Both the position numbers and the translations under genes were made by a program. DNA of 64,000 nt from CALKXV01 sp965228905 (GTDB lineage Bacteria; Pseudomonadota; Alphaproteobacteria; Rhodobacterales; Rhodobacteraceae): the NCBI GenBank assembly GCA_965228905.1, contig CBDDII010000002.1:1054001-1118000 (forward strand), in the 5' to 3' direction. Shown here one piece after another: positions 9,001-16,993 of this stretch (positions within the stretch are counted from its first letter, which is position 1; every line of letters starts with the position of its first letter). The notes below the pieces were generated by a model. That model saw nothing but the letters and a program-made list of their open reading frames with translations. It did not search any database and was not told where the DNA came from.

Positions 9001-9359
9001 CCGAGGTGCCGCGCGCGCGAAGCCTGGCTGAAGAAATCGCACGGGTGGTGCAGGCGCGTGCGGCCAACCCCGCCTGGATTGCCGGGATGCGGGATCATGG
9101 TTTCCGGGGTGCAGCCGAGATTGCGGCGACGCTGGAGCATATGGCGTCATTCGCGCATCTGGCGGGCGTGGTCGGCCCGCATCTGTTCGACCTCTATCAC
9201 GACGCCACTTTGGGGGACGACGCGACGCGGGACTTTTTGCAAGAGGCCAACCCCGAGGCTTACCGCGCCATGTGCGACCGCTTTGCCGCATTGCTGGAGG
9301 CGGGGCTTTGGCAGACGCGCCGCAATTCCATCCTTGCCGAGTTGGAGGCGGGGGAGTGA
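6066..9359 (+). CDS. cobN: Cobaltochelatase subunit CobN
   Basis: A 1097-residue large subunit of the aerobic ATP-dependent cobaltochelatase, which inserts Co(II) into hydrogenobyrinic acid a,c-diamide. Family features include IGAHGTLEWLPGKSVALSRKCWP, a strongly conserved BchH/CobN block around residues 533-555, NPFSGRG, and GLGMGAMLGDY near residue 885. The length is at the shorter end for CobN (about 1080-1280). Its AAA+ partners CobS and CobT are encoded at 37-41 kb. The stop is overlapped by cobG (GTGA), which indicates coupling. Start ATG 6066 opens MHVVFRESHGLEE, the usual N-terminus in this group. Confidence 0.95.
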   Translation: MHVVFRESHGLEETDTPMDLGQSPADLVVLSFSDSDLGAFAKAWHRGGGAEGGLPGLRLANLVALRHPLSVDTYVEQTLSGAKGILIRLIGGVPYWSYGLQQVRALAEAEGIALAVLPADGRPDPRLDAESTLPVSTLRRLTHLCDTGGEVAAQAALAQLALAAGLYAGPVPGSKSLPEVGAWSPERGVFDSLEVGAKSRSRIVLTFYRSYLVAADTAPIKALMAAFEAKGYEVVALYAPSLKAPDAAAWLKDRIAHLEPDAIVNATAFSGRGDDGASPLDVAEVPVFQVALSTARRKDWSLSERGLSPSDLAMQVVLPEVDGRILGGVVSFKEPGKRDAHLEYSRFGHVPDAERTEAVVARVDGWLRLARMPRADRRVALVLSTYPGKDWNLGHAVGLDAPASAKAILSDLAGAGYDVDAAPSDLSDVLLRREVSWSLEDYRAALRNLPQELQDDLAETWGAPEDDPAVAEGAFRFAAVPCGKARVALQPERGGGVHLREDEYHDLSRTPCHGYVAFYLWLRQKTDALVHIGAHGTLEWLPGKSVALSRKCWPEALIGDLPVVYPFIVNDPGEAAQAKRRIGAVTLGHIPPPLRQSGTPDRLARLETLLDEFSNADGLDPRRRDRLQDDIRGEAQALGLEDDLGLDRAGCSAEAITRIDRFVCDVKDSQFGEGLHVWGRPARAGAPFETKASVAAERGALLDALDGRRIAAGPSGSPYRGRSDVLPTGRNMYTTDPRSVPTRAAYAQGVRLAEELVRRHLQDEGDWPKVLIVDLWGSATMRTAGEEFAMALHLLGCRPVWDEGSERVSGVEVLPIAELDRPRIDVTLRVSGLFRDVFPTLSSIFSQAVRALAERDEAPDWNPFSGRGEAVRVYGPAPGSFGLGMGAMLGDYSEDGRKAAGEAWIAASSWALDGEIAVEDPGGIRDRVAEADSFVHLQDLPETDLLLASDYATHEAGFAAAKAAFGGEAALWHVDNTNPEVPRARSLAEEIARVVQARAANPAWIAGMRDHGFRGAAEIAATLEHMASFAHLAGVVGPHLFDLYHDATLGDDATRDFLQEANPEAYRAMCDRFAALLEAGLWQTRRNSILAELEAGE

Positions 9360-10483
9360 GTGTCCCGATCATCAAGGGTTGGTGTCCGGGGGCGCACCAC
9401 CCGATGATGTCGGGTGACGGGTTAGTAGTGCGGGTGCGGCCAAGAATGGCGCGGCTGGATCGTCGGCAGGTGCTTGGGCTGTGCCGCCTTGCGCGGCGTT
9501 TCGGCAGTGGCTTCATCACGCTGACCAACCGGGCAAATTTGCAGATACGCGGGGTGGATGAGGCGGACCACGACGCGCTTTCGCAAGAGTTGGCGGTTCT
9601 GGGCCTCTTGGACGTCGATCCGGCGTTGGAGGGGCGCAGGAACATCCTTGTCACACCATTTTGGGAAGCGGGTGACCTTGCCGAGCGTCTTTTCAGGTCG
9701 CTGATGGAGGCCTTGCCGGGGTTGCCGGAACTTCCGGCCAAAGTGGGGATTGCGGTGGATACGGGGGCGGCCCCGATCCTGTCGGACGCGCCTGCCGATT
9801 TTCGCTTTGAACGGAGCGCGGATGGTTTGATCCTCAGGGCGGACGGAAGTGCCGCCGGGCGGTCGATCGAGGAAGCGGGTGCAGTCGACGCGCTGGTCGA
9901 GATGATCGATTGGTTCAATGGGCGTCGTAGTGCCTCCCTGCGCCGGATGGCCAAAGTGTTGTCCTGCCATGAATTGCCCGAGACCTGGGCGAGCGAGGTG
10001 CCGCTTGCGCCGCTGACGAAACCCGGGCCGGGGCTGCATCCGCAAGGCGTGCTTGTCGGCGCGGCGTTCGGGCAGATAGATGCGACCCTGCTTGAGGAAA
10101 CCATGCGGAAAAGGGACGTCACGGGATTGCGCGTCACGCCCTGGCGATTGTTCCTGCTGGAAGGGGCCGTCAATGACGACCTGCCGTTCATCACTTCGCC
10201 CGCCGATCCGCGCCTTCGCAGCCATGCCTGTGCCGGTGCGCCCCTATGTCCACAAGCCAGTGTCGAGACCCGTGCGCTGGCCGAGCAACTGGCCGGAAAA
10301 ATGACGGGTGTCCTGCATGTGTCCGGCTGTGCAAAGGGCTGTGCCTTCCCAATGTCGGCCGACGTCACGCTTGTGGGGCGCGACGGTGCCTTTGATCTTG
10401 TCCGGAAGGGCGCTCCGTGGGATGAACCCGCCCGACGCGGGATGACGCCCGAGGAACTGGAAGACGCAATTGAGCAGGCCTGA
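9356..10483 (+). CDS. cobG: Precorrin-3B synthase (monooxygenase)
   Basis: About 375 residues of the nitrite/sulfite reductase ferredoxin-like family. The four [4Fe-4S] ligands are visible as HACAGAPLC (C-x5-C) and SGCAKGC (C-x3-C) near residues 288-328. CobG uses O2 to hydroxylate precorrin-3A, which marks the aerobic pathway. GTG 9356 overlaps the cobN stop and gives the expected N-terminus VSVPIIKGWCPGAHHP; the longer open frame from 9272 would overlap cobN by 88 bp and is rejected. TLTNRANLQIRG is the conserved substrate-binding stretch. The stop overlaps the cobH start by one base. Confidence 0.92.
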   Translation: MSVPIIKGWCPGAHHPMMSGDGLVVRVRPRMARLDRRQVLGLCRLARRFGSGFITLTNRANLQIRGVDEADHDALSQELAVLGLLDVDPALEGRRNILVTPFWEAGDLAERLFRSLMEALPGLPELPAKVGIAVDTGAAPILSDAPADFRFERSADGLILRADGSAAGRSIEEAGAVDALVEMIDWFNGRRSASLRRMAKVLSCHELPETWASEVPLAPLTKPGPGLHPQGVLVGAAFGQIDATLLEETMRKRDVTGLRVTPWRLFLLEGAVNDDLPFITSPADPRLRSHACAGAPLCPQASVETRALAEQLAGKMTGVLHVSGCAKGCAFPMSADVTLVGRDGAFDLVRKGAPWDEPARRGMTPEELEDAIEQA

Positions 10484-11112
10484 TGCCCTATACCTATGAA
10501 AAAGACGGCGCGGCGATCTATCGTCAGAGCTTTGCCACCATCCGGGCCGAGGCCGATCTTGCGCGGTTCGATGCGGATGAAGAACAGATCGCCGTGCGGA
10601 TGATCCATGCTGCCGGCATGGTCGGGCTGGAAAGGCATGTACGGTTCTCGCCGGGTTTCGCGGCAGCGGCGCGAGCGGCTCTGGAAGGCGGTGCGCCGAT
10701 ATTTTGCGATGCGCGGATGGTGTCCGAGGGCGTGACGCGGCCTCGACTTCCGGCAGACAACGAGGTGATCTGCACGCTTCAGGACCCGCGCGTGCCAGAA
10801 ATGGCGAGGGAGATGGGAAACACCCGCTCTGCAGCCGCGCTGGAGCTTTGGCGGCCCCGGTTGAAGGGTGCTTTGGTGGCCATCGGGAATGCGCCGACCG
10901 CGTTGTTTCACCTGTTGAACATGCTGGAAGACCCCGATTGCCCGCGCCCGGCGGCGATCATCGGTTGTCCGGTCGGCTTTGTTGGAGCGATGGAAAGCAA
11001 GGACGCCCTCTGGGCAGACCAGCCGGTGCCTTGCTGCATTGTCGAGGGACGGCTTGGCGGCAGCGCGATCACGGTGGCTGCGATCAACGCCATTGCGAGC
11101 CGAGCGGAATGA
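10483..11112 (+). CDS. cobH: Precorrin-8X methylmutase
   Basis: A 209-residue CobH/CbiC family protein. The catalytic histidine that migrates the C11 methyl to C12 is H42 in RMIHAAGMVG. IFCDARMVSEGV and the closing VAAINAIASRAE are standard family blocks. It converts precorrin-8X to hydrogenobyrinic acid. The ATG shares its first base with the last base of the cobG TGA; the gene ends in an ATGA overlap with cobI. The length is normal for the family. Confidence 0.94.
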   Translation: MPYTYEKDGAAIYRQSFATIRAEADLARFDADEEQIAVRMIHAAGMVGLERHVRFSPGFAAAARAALEGGAPIFCDARMVSEGVTRPRLPADNEVICTLQDPRVPEMAREMGNTRSAAALELWRPRLKGALVAIGNAPTALFHLLNMLEDPDCPRPAAIIGCPVGFVGAMESKDALWADQPVPCCIVEGRLGGSAITVAAINAIASRAE

Positions 11113-11837
11113 GCATGGGCACGATCTATGGCCTCGGTCTTGGCCCCGGCGATCCCGACCTGATGACGGTGCGGGCAGACCGGCTGTTGCGGCAGGCGCG
11201 TCATGTGGCGTTCTTTCGAAAGGCAGGGCGCAAGGGGCAGGCGCGCGAGATTGCCAAGGCGCTGATCCCGGAGGGCGCGGTCGAATTCCCGATGGAATAC
11301 CCGGTGACGACGGAAATTCCATTCACCGATCCCGAGTATAATCGCCAGCTTGCTGCATTTTACGAAAGTTGCACGGCACACCTGCGCGATCTGGCCGTTT
11401 CGGGCGAAGATGTTGTTGTTCTCTGCGAGGGTGATCCGTTTTTCTACGGTTCTTTCATGCATCTTTACACACGTCTGTCGGGCGATGTTCCCGTCAAGGT
11501 CGTTCCGGCGGTGACCGGCATGTCGGCGGCCTGGACGGCAACGGGGGCGCCGATTACCTGGGGCGATGACATCCTGACGGTTCTGATGGCGACCTTGCCC
11601 GAGGACACGCTTGTCGAACGCATCGCGGATTCGGATGCGGTGATTGTCATGAAGATCCGGCGCAATATCGACAAGGTGCGGCGCGCTCTGGAACAGGCGG
11701 GCCGACTTGAGGAGGCCTGGTTGGTCGAATTTGCTTCGATGACGGGGCAAACCGTGCAGCGGCTGTCGGATGCGGCCGAGAAGGTCACGCCGTATTTTTC
11801 GATTATCGTCGTGCATGGACATGGACGCAGGCCATGA
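11109..11837 (+). CDS. cobI: Precorrin-2 C20-methyltransferase
   Basis: A 242-residue class III SAM-dependent methyltransferase. The glycine-rich N-terminal motif YGLGLGPGDPDLMTVRA, CEGDPFFYGSFMHLY and VVPAVTGMSAAW are diagnostic of CobI/CbiL. It methylates C20 of precorrin-2 to give precorrin-3A, the substrate of CobG. ATG 11109 overlaps the cobH stop by four bases (ATGA); the open frame extending to 10704 is a shadow in cobH. The stop overlaps cobJ in the same way. Confidence 0.94.
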   Translation: MSMGTIYGLGLGPGDPDLMTVRADRLLRQARHVAFFRKAGRKGQAREIAKALIPEGAVEFPMEYPVTTEIPFTDPEYNRQLAAFYESCTAHLRDLAVSGEDVVVLCEGDPFFYGSFMHLYTRLSGDVPVKVVPAVTGMSAAWTATGAPITWGDDILTVLMATLPEDTLVERIADSDAVIVMKIRRNIDKVRRALEQAGRLEEAWLVEFASMTGQTVQRLSDAAEKVTPYFSIIVVHGHGRRP

Positions 11838-12583
11838 GCGGCTGGCTGGTCATTGCGGGGCTGGGACCGGGGTCGGAGGATTTGGTCACGCCCGAGGTGC
11901 AAGAGGCATTGGCCGAGGCGACGGATGTCGTGGGGTATATCCCATACGTCGCCCGTGTGGCCGACCGCGAGGGTCTGGTCAAACACGCCAGCGACAACCG
12001 GGTCGAGTTGGACCGCTCGCGCCATGCCTTGGAACTGGCCAGCGGGGGGCGGCGCGTTGTGGTGGTGTCTTCGGGCGATCCGGGCGTTTTCGCGATGGCT
12101 TCGGCCGTGTTCGAGGCATTGGAGGCCGGTCCGGGCGCCTGGCGCGATCTGGATATTAGGGTTTTGCCCGGCATCACCGCGATGCTGGCGGCAAGTGCGC
12201 GGGCCGGAGCACCCCTGGGGCATGATTTCTGCGCCATCAATCTCAGCGACAATCTGAAGCCCTGGGCGCTGATTGAAAAACGTCTGCGCCTGGCGGTGGA
12301 GGCCGATTTCGCCATGGCGTTTTACAACCCGCGCTCCAAGTCGCGACCCGAGGGATTTCAGCGGGCGCTGGAAGTCTTGAAGGAGGCCTGTGGCGACAAT
12401 CGCCCGGTGATCTTTGCCCGTGCCGTGTCGACTGCAGAAGAAAACCTGAACGTGGTTCCCTTGCCGGAATGCCAACCGGAAATGGCGGACATGCGCACCG
12501 TGGTCATCGTCGGGTCGTCGCAGACGCGGTTGATCGAGCGGGCTGGTGCCCCCGTCGTCTACACGCCAAGGTCGGTGTCATGA
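11834..12583 (+). CDS. cobJ: Precorrin-3B C17-methyltransferase
   Basis: A 249-residue tetrapyrrole methylase. The motifs IAGLGPGSEDLVTPEV, VVVVSSGDPGVFAMASAVFE, VLPGITAMLAASARAGAPLG and FYNPRSKSRPE match CobJ/CbiH. It methylates C17 and drives ring contraction to precorrin-4. It starts in an ATGA overlap with cobI. Its last 25 bp overlap the 3' end of the oppositely oriented cobK, so the two messages are antisense to each other at their ends. Confidence 0.94.
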   Translation: MSGWLVIAGLGPGSEDLVTPEVQEALAEATDVVGYIPYVARVADREGLVKHASDNRVELDRSRHALELASGGRRVVVVSSGDPGVFAMASAVFEALEAGPGAWRDLDIRVLPGITAMLAASARAGAPLGHDFCAINLSDNLKPWALIEKRLRLAVEADFAMAFYNPRSKSRPEGFQRALEVLKEACGDNRPVIFARAVSTAEENLNVVPLPECQPEMADMRTVVIVGSSQTRLIERAGAPVVYTPRSVS

Positions 12584-13314
12584 TGCGCGAGCCATTCCAT
12601 CACCGCGTCAACGTCGTGAACCTCGGCTCGCGGCGGCATCTTGGGCCGGTCGATCATGATGACCGGCAGGCCGAGATTGCGGGCGGCGATGATCTTGGCG
12701 ATGGCCCCGGTGCCGCCCGAATTTTTGGAGACCACGATTTCGATGCGGTGATCCTGCATCAGGGCCGTGTCGCCTTTGATGCTGAAGGGACCACGATCAA
12801 GGATAACCTCGGTATCCGGCAAGGGCAGCGGGGCAGTTGGCGGATCGACAATGCGAAGGACGTAGTGGTGCTGGGGCTGGGTGGCGAAGTCCCGAAGGTG
12901 CATCCGGCCCACGGCCAGAAGGACGCGCGAGGGCGGCCGGTCAAGGGCCGCGCTTGCGCCGGCGATGTCGGGGACGGTCTGCCAGGTATCGCCGGGCTCC
13001 CGATGCCACGGGGTGCGGGTCAGCGCCACCAAAGGCACGTTCGCCCGGTCGCAGGCGGTGACCGCGTTGTGGCTCATCTGTGCGGCGAAAGGGTGCGTGG
13101 CGTCGATGACGTGGGTGATCTGTTCTTCCAGAAGGTAGCGGTGCAAACCTTCGACCCCGCCAAAGCCGCCAAGGCGCATGGGCAGCGGCTGGCGTTTCGG
13201 GCGTTCGACCCGGCCTGCAAGGGACAGCACCGCCCGAACCCCGGTTTCCGCCAGCCTGAGGCAGAGGTCCGTCGCCTCGGTCGTGCCGCCAAGAACCAGA
13301 AGGTTCGCTGTCAT
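12559..13314 (-). CDS. cobK: Precorrin-6A reductase, inverted within the operon
   Basis: A 251-residue CobK/CbiJ protein that reduces precorrin-6A to precorrin-6B with NADPH. The N-terminus ANLLVLGGTTEATDLCLRLA is the nucleotide-binding start, DATHPFAAQMSHNA is the family signature, and VVSKNSGG closes the active-site region. It is the only minus-strand gene inside the cob run. Its start codon (ATG, minus strand 13314-13312) overlaps the cobL start on the other strand through a shared CATG, and its 3' end overlaps cobJ by 25 bp. AAGG sits eight bases before the ATG, inside the cobL coding region. It must be transcribed from a promoter inside cobL. Confidence 0.92.
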   Translation of the reverse strand: MTANLLVLGGTTEATDLCLRLAETGVRAVLSLAGRVERPKRQPLPMRLGGFGGVEGLHRYLLEEQITHVIDATHPFAAQMSHNAVTACDRANVPLVALTRTPWHREPGDTWQTVPDIAGASAALDRPPSRVLLAVGRMHLRDFATQPQHHYVLRIVDPPTAPLPLPDTEVILDRGPFSIKGDTALMQDHRIEIVVSKNSGGTGAIAKIIAARNLGLPVIMIDRPKMPPRAEVHDVDAVMEWLAHHDTDLGV

Positions 13315-14512
13315 GTCTGAGCCTTGTTGGTTGACGATCATCGGGTTGGGCGAAGATGGGCCGGAAGGGCTGACCAGTGCAAGCCTTGCCGCGTTGAACC
13401 GCGCGGAAATCGTCATGGGGGCGGAGCGGCATCTGGCGCTTCTGCCCGACCTGACGGCGGAAAAGGTGACGTGGCCGGTGCCTTTTGCCGACGGGATCGA
13501 GAAATTGTTGTCCTTTCGGGGGCGTTCGGTGGTGGCGCTGGCTTCGGGCGATCCGTTCTGGTTCGGCGCGGGCAGCGTTCTGGCGCGCCATCTGGACCCG
13601 GGCGAATGGCGGGCGCTGCCTGGGGTCTCGTGTTTCTCGCTGGCGGCTGCGCGTCTTGGTTGGGCGTTGGAGCGAACCACCTGCCTTGGCCTTCACGCGG
13701 CCCCTTTTTCGCGTTTGCGTGCGCATCTGGCACCGGGCGCGCGATTGGTCGTTACCCTGCGCGACGGCGAGGCACCTATGGAGCTTGCGGCGTACCTCAC
13801 CGACCAAGGGTTCGGTGCAAGTGATCTGAACGTGATGCAATCGCTCGGCGGACCCGATGAACGGGTTTCGACGCATCAGGCTTCGCATCTGACGCAGGAT
13901 GTGGGTTTCGCGCATCCGCTTTGTGTCGGCATCGACGTCAGTGGAGAGGGCGCGAGCCTAAGCCGCGCTTCGGGTCTGGCGGATGACTGGTTCGACCATG
14001 ACGGGCAGATCACCAAGCGTCCGGTCCGCGCCCTGACCCTATCGGCGCTGGCCCCGCGACCCGGAGAGCATCTTTGGGACATTGGAGGCGGGTCCGGGTC
14101 CATCGGGATCGAGTGGCTGTTGTCCCATCCATCGACACAGGCCACGGCGATTGAGGTGGATCCAGATCGGGCGATGCGGATCGAGGCGAATGCGCTGAGC
14201 CTGGGTGTCGAGCGATTGCGTGTTGTGACGGGGCGAGCACCGGATGCTCTGGACGGGCTGGATCGGCCCGATGCGGTCTTTGTCGGCGGCGGACTTTCGC
14301 GCGAACTGCTTCAAAGGCTGTACGAATTGGCCAGCGGTGCGCGGCTTGTGGTGAATGCCGTGACGCTGGAAAGCGAGGCTTTGCTTGTGGCTGAACATGC
14401 CGAAAGGGGCGGGGAACTCACGCGGATCGCGCTGTCGGAGGCCCGGCCACTTGGGTCAAAGCGCGGCTGGACATCCGCCTATCCGATCGTGCAGTGGAGT
14501 GTCACCCTATGA
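13313..14512 (+). CDS. cobL: Precorrin-6Y C5,15-methyltransferase (decarboxylating)
   Basis: A 399-residue fusion of a CbiE-like N-terminal tetrapyrrole methylase (about 1-200; IIGLGEDGPEGLTSASLAAL, VVALASGDPFWFGAGSVLA) and a CbiT-like C-terminal Rossmann methyltransferase (DIGGGSGSIGIEW at 256-268). It methylates C5 and C15 and decarboxylates the C12 acetate, giving precorrin-8. GAAGG about nine bases before ATG 13313 lies within cobK on the opposite strand. An upstream in-frame extension to 13178 is antisense to cobK and rejected. The stop overlaps cobE as ATGA. Confidence 0.94.
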   Translation: MSEPCWLTIIGLGEDGPEGLTSASLAALNRAEIVMGAERHLALLPDLTAEKVTWPVPFADGIEKLLSFRGRSVVALASGDPFWFGAGSVLARHLDPGEWRALPGVSCFSLAAARLGWALERTTCLGLHAAPFSRLRAHLAPGARLVVTLRDGEAPMELAAYLTDQGFGASDLNVMQSLGGPDERVSTHQASHLTQDVGFAHPLCVGIDVSGEGASLSRASGLADDWFDHDGQITKRPVRALTLSALAPRPGEHLWDIGGGSGSIGIEWLLSHPSTQATAIEVDPDRAMRIEANALSLGVERLRVVTGRAPDALDGLDRPDAVFVGGGLSRELLQRLYELASGARLVVNAVTLESEALLVAEHAERGGELTRIALSEARPLGSKRGWTSAYPIVQWSVTL

Positions 14513-14889
14513 TCGTGGCGGGCTTTGGGTTTCGCTCTGCGGCGAGTGCCGCAAGCTTGCGGGACGCGCTGTCGCGCACGGGGATGATGGATCGCATTGG
14601 TGCTGTGGCATCAGTCGCGGACAAGGCCAAAGCCGCGCCGTTTCAAAGGCTTGCCAAAGACCTGGCCCTGCCGGTGCATTGCGTGTCTCAGGCCGCGTTG
14701 ATCGACGCTGAAACCGAAAGCACCAGTGCGGTCGTCCTGAGCAAACGCCAGACGGGCAGCGTTGCCGAAGCTGCCGCATTGGTCGCCGCCGGGCCGGGGG
14801 CGCGGCTTTTGTGCGCGCGTGTCGTGTCCGGGGATCGCATGGCAATTTGCGCCATTGCCACGTCGCGAAATGAAGGAGAAACCGAATGA
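14509..14889 (+). CDS. cobE: CobE, CbiG C-terminal-like protein
   Basis: A 126-residue protein equivalent to the C-terminal domain of CbiG, with the opening IVAGFGFRSAASAASLRDAL typical of CobE. In the aerobic pathway CobE is associated with the ring-contraction steps; its exact function is less well defined than that of its neighbours. ARLLCARVVSGDRMAICAIA near the C-terminus is a family block. It is coupled at both ends by ATGA overlaps with cobL and cobM. Confidence 0.88.
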   Translation: MIVAGFGFRSAASAASLRDALSRTGMMDRIGAVASVADKAKAAPFQRLAKDLALPVHCVSQAALIDAETESTSAVVLSKRQTGSVAEAAALVAAGPGARLLCARVVSGDRMAICAIATSRNEGETE

Positions 14890-15680
14890 CTGTTCACTTC
14901 ATCGGTGCGGGGCCGGGGGCGGCGGATTTGCTGACGTTGCGGGGCCGGGACATCATCGCCGTCTGTCCCGTCTGCCTTTATGCCGGGTCGCTGGTGCCCG
15001 AGGCCATTCTCGATCACTGCCCTGAGGGTGCACGTGTCGTGAACACAGCCCCGATGGACCTTGACCAGATCATCGAAGAAATGCGCCTTGCCCATGAGGC
15101 CGGACAAGATGTGGCGCGGTTGCATTCGGGCGACCTGTCGGTCTGGTCGGCCATGGGAGAGCAGATGCGCCGGTTGCGCGCCTTGAGCATCCCAGTCTCG
15201 GTCACGCCCGGAGTACCGTCCTTTGCAGCAGCGGCTGCGGCTCTAGGTGCCGAGTTGACCTTGCCGGGGTTGGCGCAATCGGTCGTGCTGACCCGGACAC
15301 CGGGGCGCGCCTCGTCGATGCCCGAGGGAGAGACGCTGGCGAATTTCGCCGCGACCGGCGCGACGCTTGCCATCCATCTGTCGGTGCAGAATCTTGCGCG
15401 GGTGGTTTTGGACCTCGCGCCTGCCTATGGTGCCGACTGCCCCGTGGCGGTGGTTTACCGCGCAAGCTGGCCGGACGAGAAAATCCTGCGCGGAACACTT
15501 GGCGATATCGAAAGCCGCCTTGGCGACGATATCAAGCGCACTGCGCTGATCCTTGTCGGCCCTGCGCTGGCGGGTGAGGGGTTCGACGAAAGTTGTCTGT
15601 ATTCAGCGGATTACGATCGCCGCTATCGCCCGCAAAGTGCCGACAGCCCATGGTCCGGCTGGACGCCCGAGGAGACGTGA
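14886..15680 (+). CDS. cobM: Precorrin-4 C11-methyltransferase
   Basis: A 264-residue tetrapyrrole methylase. The motifs FIGAGPGAADLLTLRG, VARLHSGDLSVWSAMGEQM, VTPGVPSFAAAAAALGAELT and LTRTPGRASSMP match CobM/CbiF. It methylates C11 of precorrin-4 to give precorrin-5. ATG 14886 overlaps the cobE stop. The stop lies two bases before the cobB start, so the coupling continues. Confidence 0.94.
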   Translation: MTVHFIGAGPGAADLLTLRGRDIIAVCPVCLYAGSLVPEAILDHCPEGARVVNTAPMDLDQIIEEMRLAHEAGQDVARLHSGDLSVWSAMGEQMRRLRALSIPVSVTPGVPSFAAAAAALGAELTLPGLAQSVVLTRTPGRASSMPEGETLANFAATGATLAIHLSVQNLARVVLDLAPAYGADCPVAVVYRASWPDEKILRGTLGDIESRLGDDIKRTALILVGPALAGEGFDESCLYSADYDRRYRPQSADSPWSGWTPEET

Positions 15681-15682
15681 CG

Positions 15683-16993
15683 ATGCGCGGTTTGTTGATC
15701 TCGGCCCCTTCGTCGGGCACTGGCAAGACGACCGTGATGCTGGGGTTGCTGCGCGCTCTGGTCGAGGACGGTTTGACGGTGCAGCCCTTCAAATCCGGAC
15801 CCGACTACATCGACCCTGCGTTTCATCGGGCGGCCAGCGGGCGGGCGTCGTTCAACCTGGATACCTGGGCCATGGGCGAGAACCTGTTGTCGGCCATTGC
15901 GCGGCAGGCCGAGGGGGCGGACATCTGTATCGCCGAGGGGTCGATGGGCTTGTTCGACGGGGTGGCGACGCGCGGTCAGACGGGGTTCGGTTCAAGCGCG
16001 GAAACCGCGCAGCGGATGGGCTGGCCAGTCGTTCTGGTGCTGGACGTGGGCGGGCAGGCGCAATCGGCGGCGGCCACCGCGCTTGGGTTCAAAAGCTACC
16101 TGCCCGATCTGCCTTTTGCCGGGGTGATCCTGAACCGGGTTGCCTCGCCCAGGCATGAACGGTTGACAAGGCTCGGGATGGAGCGGGCAGGGTTGCCCGT
16201 TCTGGGGGTTCTGCCGCGTCGCGGGGATCTGACCTTGCCCGAACGTCACCTTGGCCTGATCCAGGCGGTGGAACACCCCGACCTTGAAAGTGCGATTGCC
16301 GGGTATGCGACCTTCCTTCGGGAACATGTTGACCTCGACGCGCTGAAGGCGGCTGCGGATGGCGTTCCGCTTCGCGAGGGCAGTTCCTTGCCCTCGCCAC
16401 CTGCGCAAAGAATTGCCCTTGCGCAGGATGCGGCGTTTTCCTTTGCGTATCCGCATATCGTGGAAGGCTGGCGGGTTGCGGGGGCGGAAATCCTGCCGTT
16501 TTCCCCGCTTGCAGACGAGGCACCGGACGCGGGCGCCGATCTGGTGTGGTTGCCGGGTGGTTACCCCGAGCTTCATGCAGGGCCGTTGGCGGCAGCCGGG
16601 CGGTTTCGGGAAGGCTTGCGCAAACACGCCGAAACCCGACCCGTGCATGGCGAATGCGGGGGCTACATGGCGCTTGGCGAAGCCTTGATCGACAAGGATG
16701 GCAACCGGCACCGGATGGCAGGGCTATTGGGCCTTGTGACCAGCTACGAGAAACGCAAATTCCATCTTGGTTATCGCCGAGCGGTGCTGCTTTCTCCGCT
16801 GCCGGGGTTCGCGCCGGGTGCCGCGTTGCGCGGGCACGAGTTCCATTACTCGACCATTCTGGAACAACCGGATGCACCCCTGGCAGAGGTCAGCGATGCC
16901 GACGGCAACCCGGTGCCGGAAACCGGGTCGGCGCGGGGCAATGTCAGCGGGACGTTCTTCCACCTGATCACGCAAGACGAGGGCGCGGCATGA
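15683..16993 (+). CDS. cobB: Hydrogenobyrinic acid a,c-diamide synthase
   Basis: A 436-residue two-domain amidase. The N-terminal dethiobiotin synthase-like ATPase has P-loop APSSGTGKTT at about residues 8-17. The C-terminal class I-like glutamine amidotransferase domain has its catalytic cysteine at C325 in HGECGGYMALGEAL, with LVWLPGGYPELHAG just before it. It amidates the a and c side chains using glutamine and ATP, giving the substrate of CobNST. ATG 15683 is preferred to GTG 15677. The stop overlaps the cobA start (ATGA). Confidence 0.94.
   Translation: MRGLLISAPSSGTGKTTVMLGLLRALVEDGLTVQPFKSGPDYIDPAFHRAASGRASFNLDTWAMGENLLSAIARQAEGADICIAEGSMGLFDGVATRGQTGFGSSAETAQRMGWPVVLVLDVGGQAQSAAATALGFKSYLPDLPFAGVILNRVASPRHERLTRLGMERAGLPVLGVLPRRGDLTLPERHLGLIQAVEHPDLESAIAGYATFLREHVDLDALKAAADGVPLREGSSLPSPPAQRIALAQDAAFSFAYPHIVEGWRVAGAEILPFSPLADEAPDAGADLVWLPGGYPELHAGPLAAAGRFREGLRKHAETRPVHGECGGYMALGEALIDKDGNRHRMAGLLGLVTSYEKRKFHLGYRRAVLLSPLPGFAPGAALRGHEFHYSTILEQPDAPLAEVSDADGNPVPETGSARGNVSGTFFHLITQDEGAA

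Noticed and set aside
7371..11322. Very long minus-strand open frames (589 and 1096 codons) opposite cobN-cobI
   Set aside because: Their composition is Arg/Pro/His/Ser-rich with no domain, and they lie antisense to strongly recognised cob genes; long shadows are expected at this GC content.
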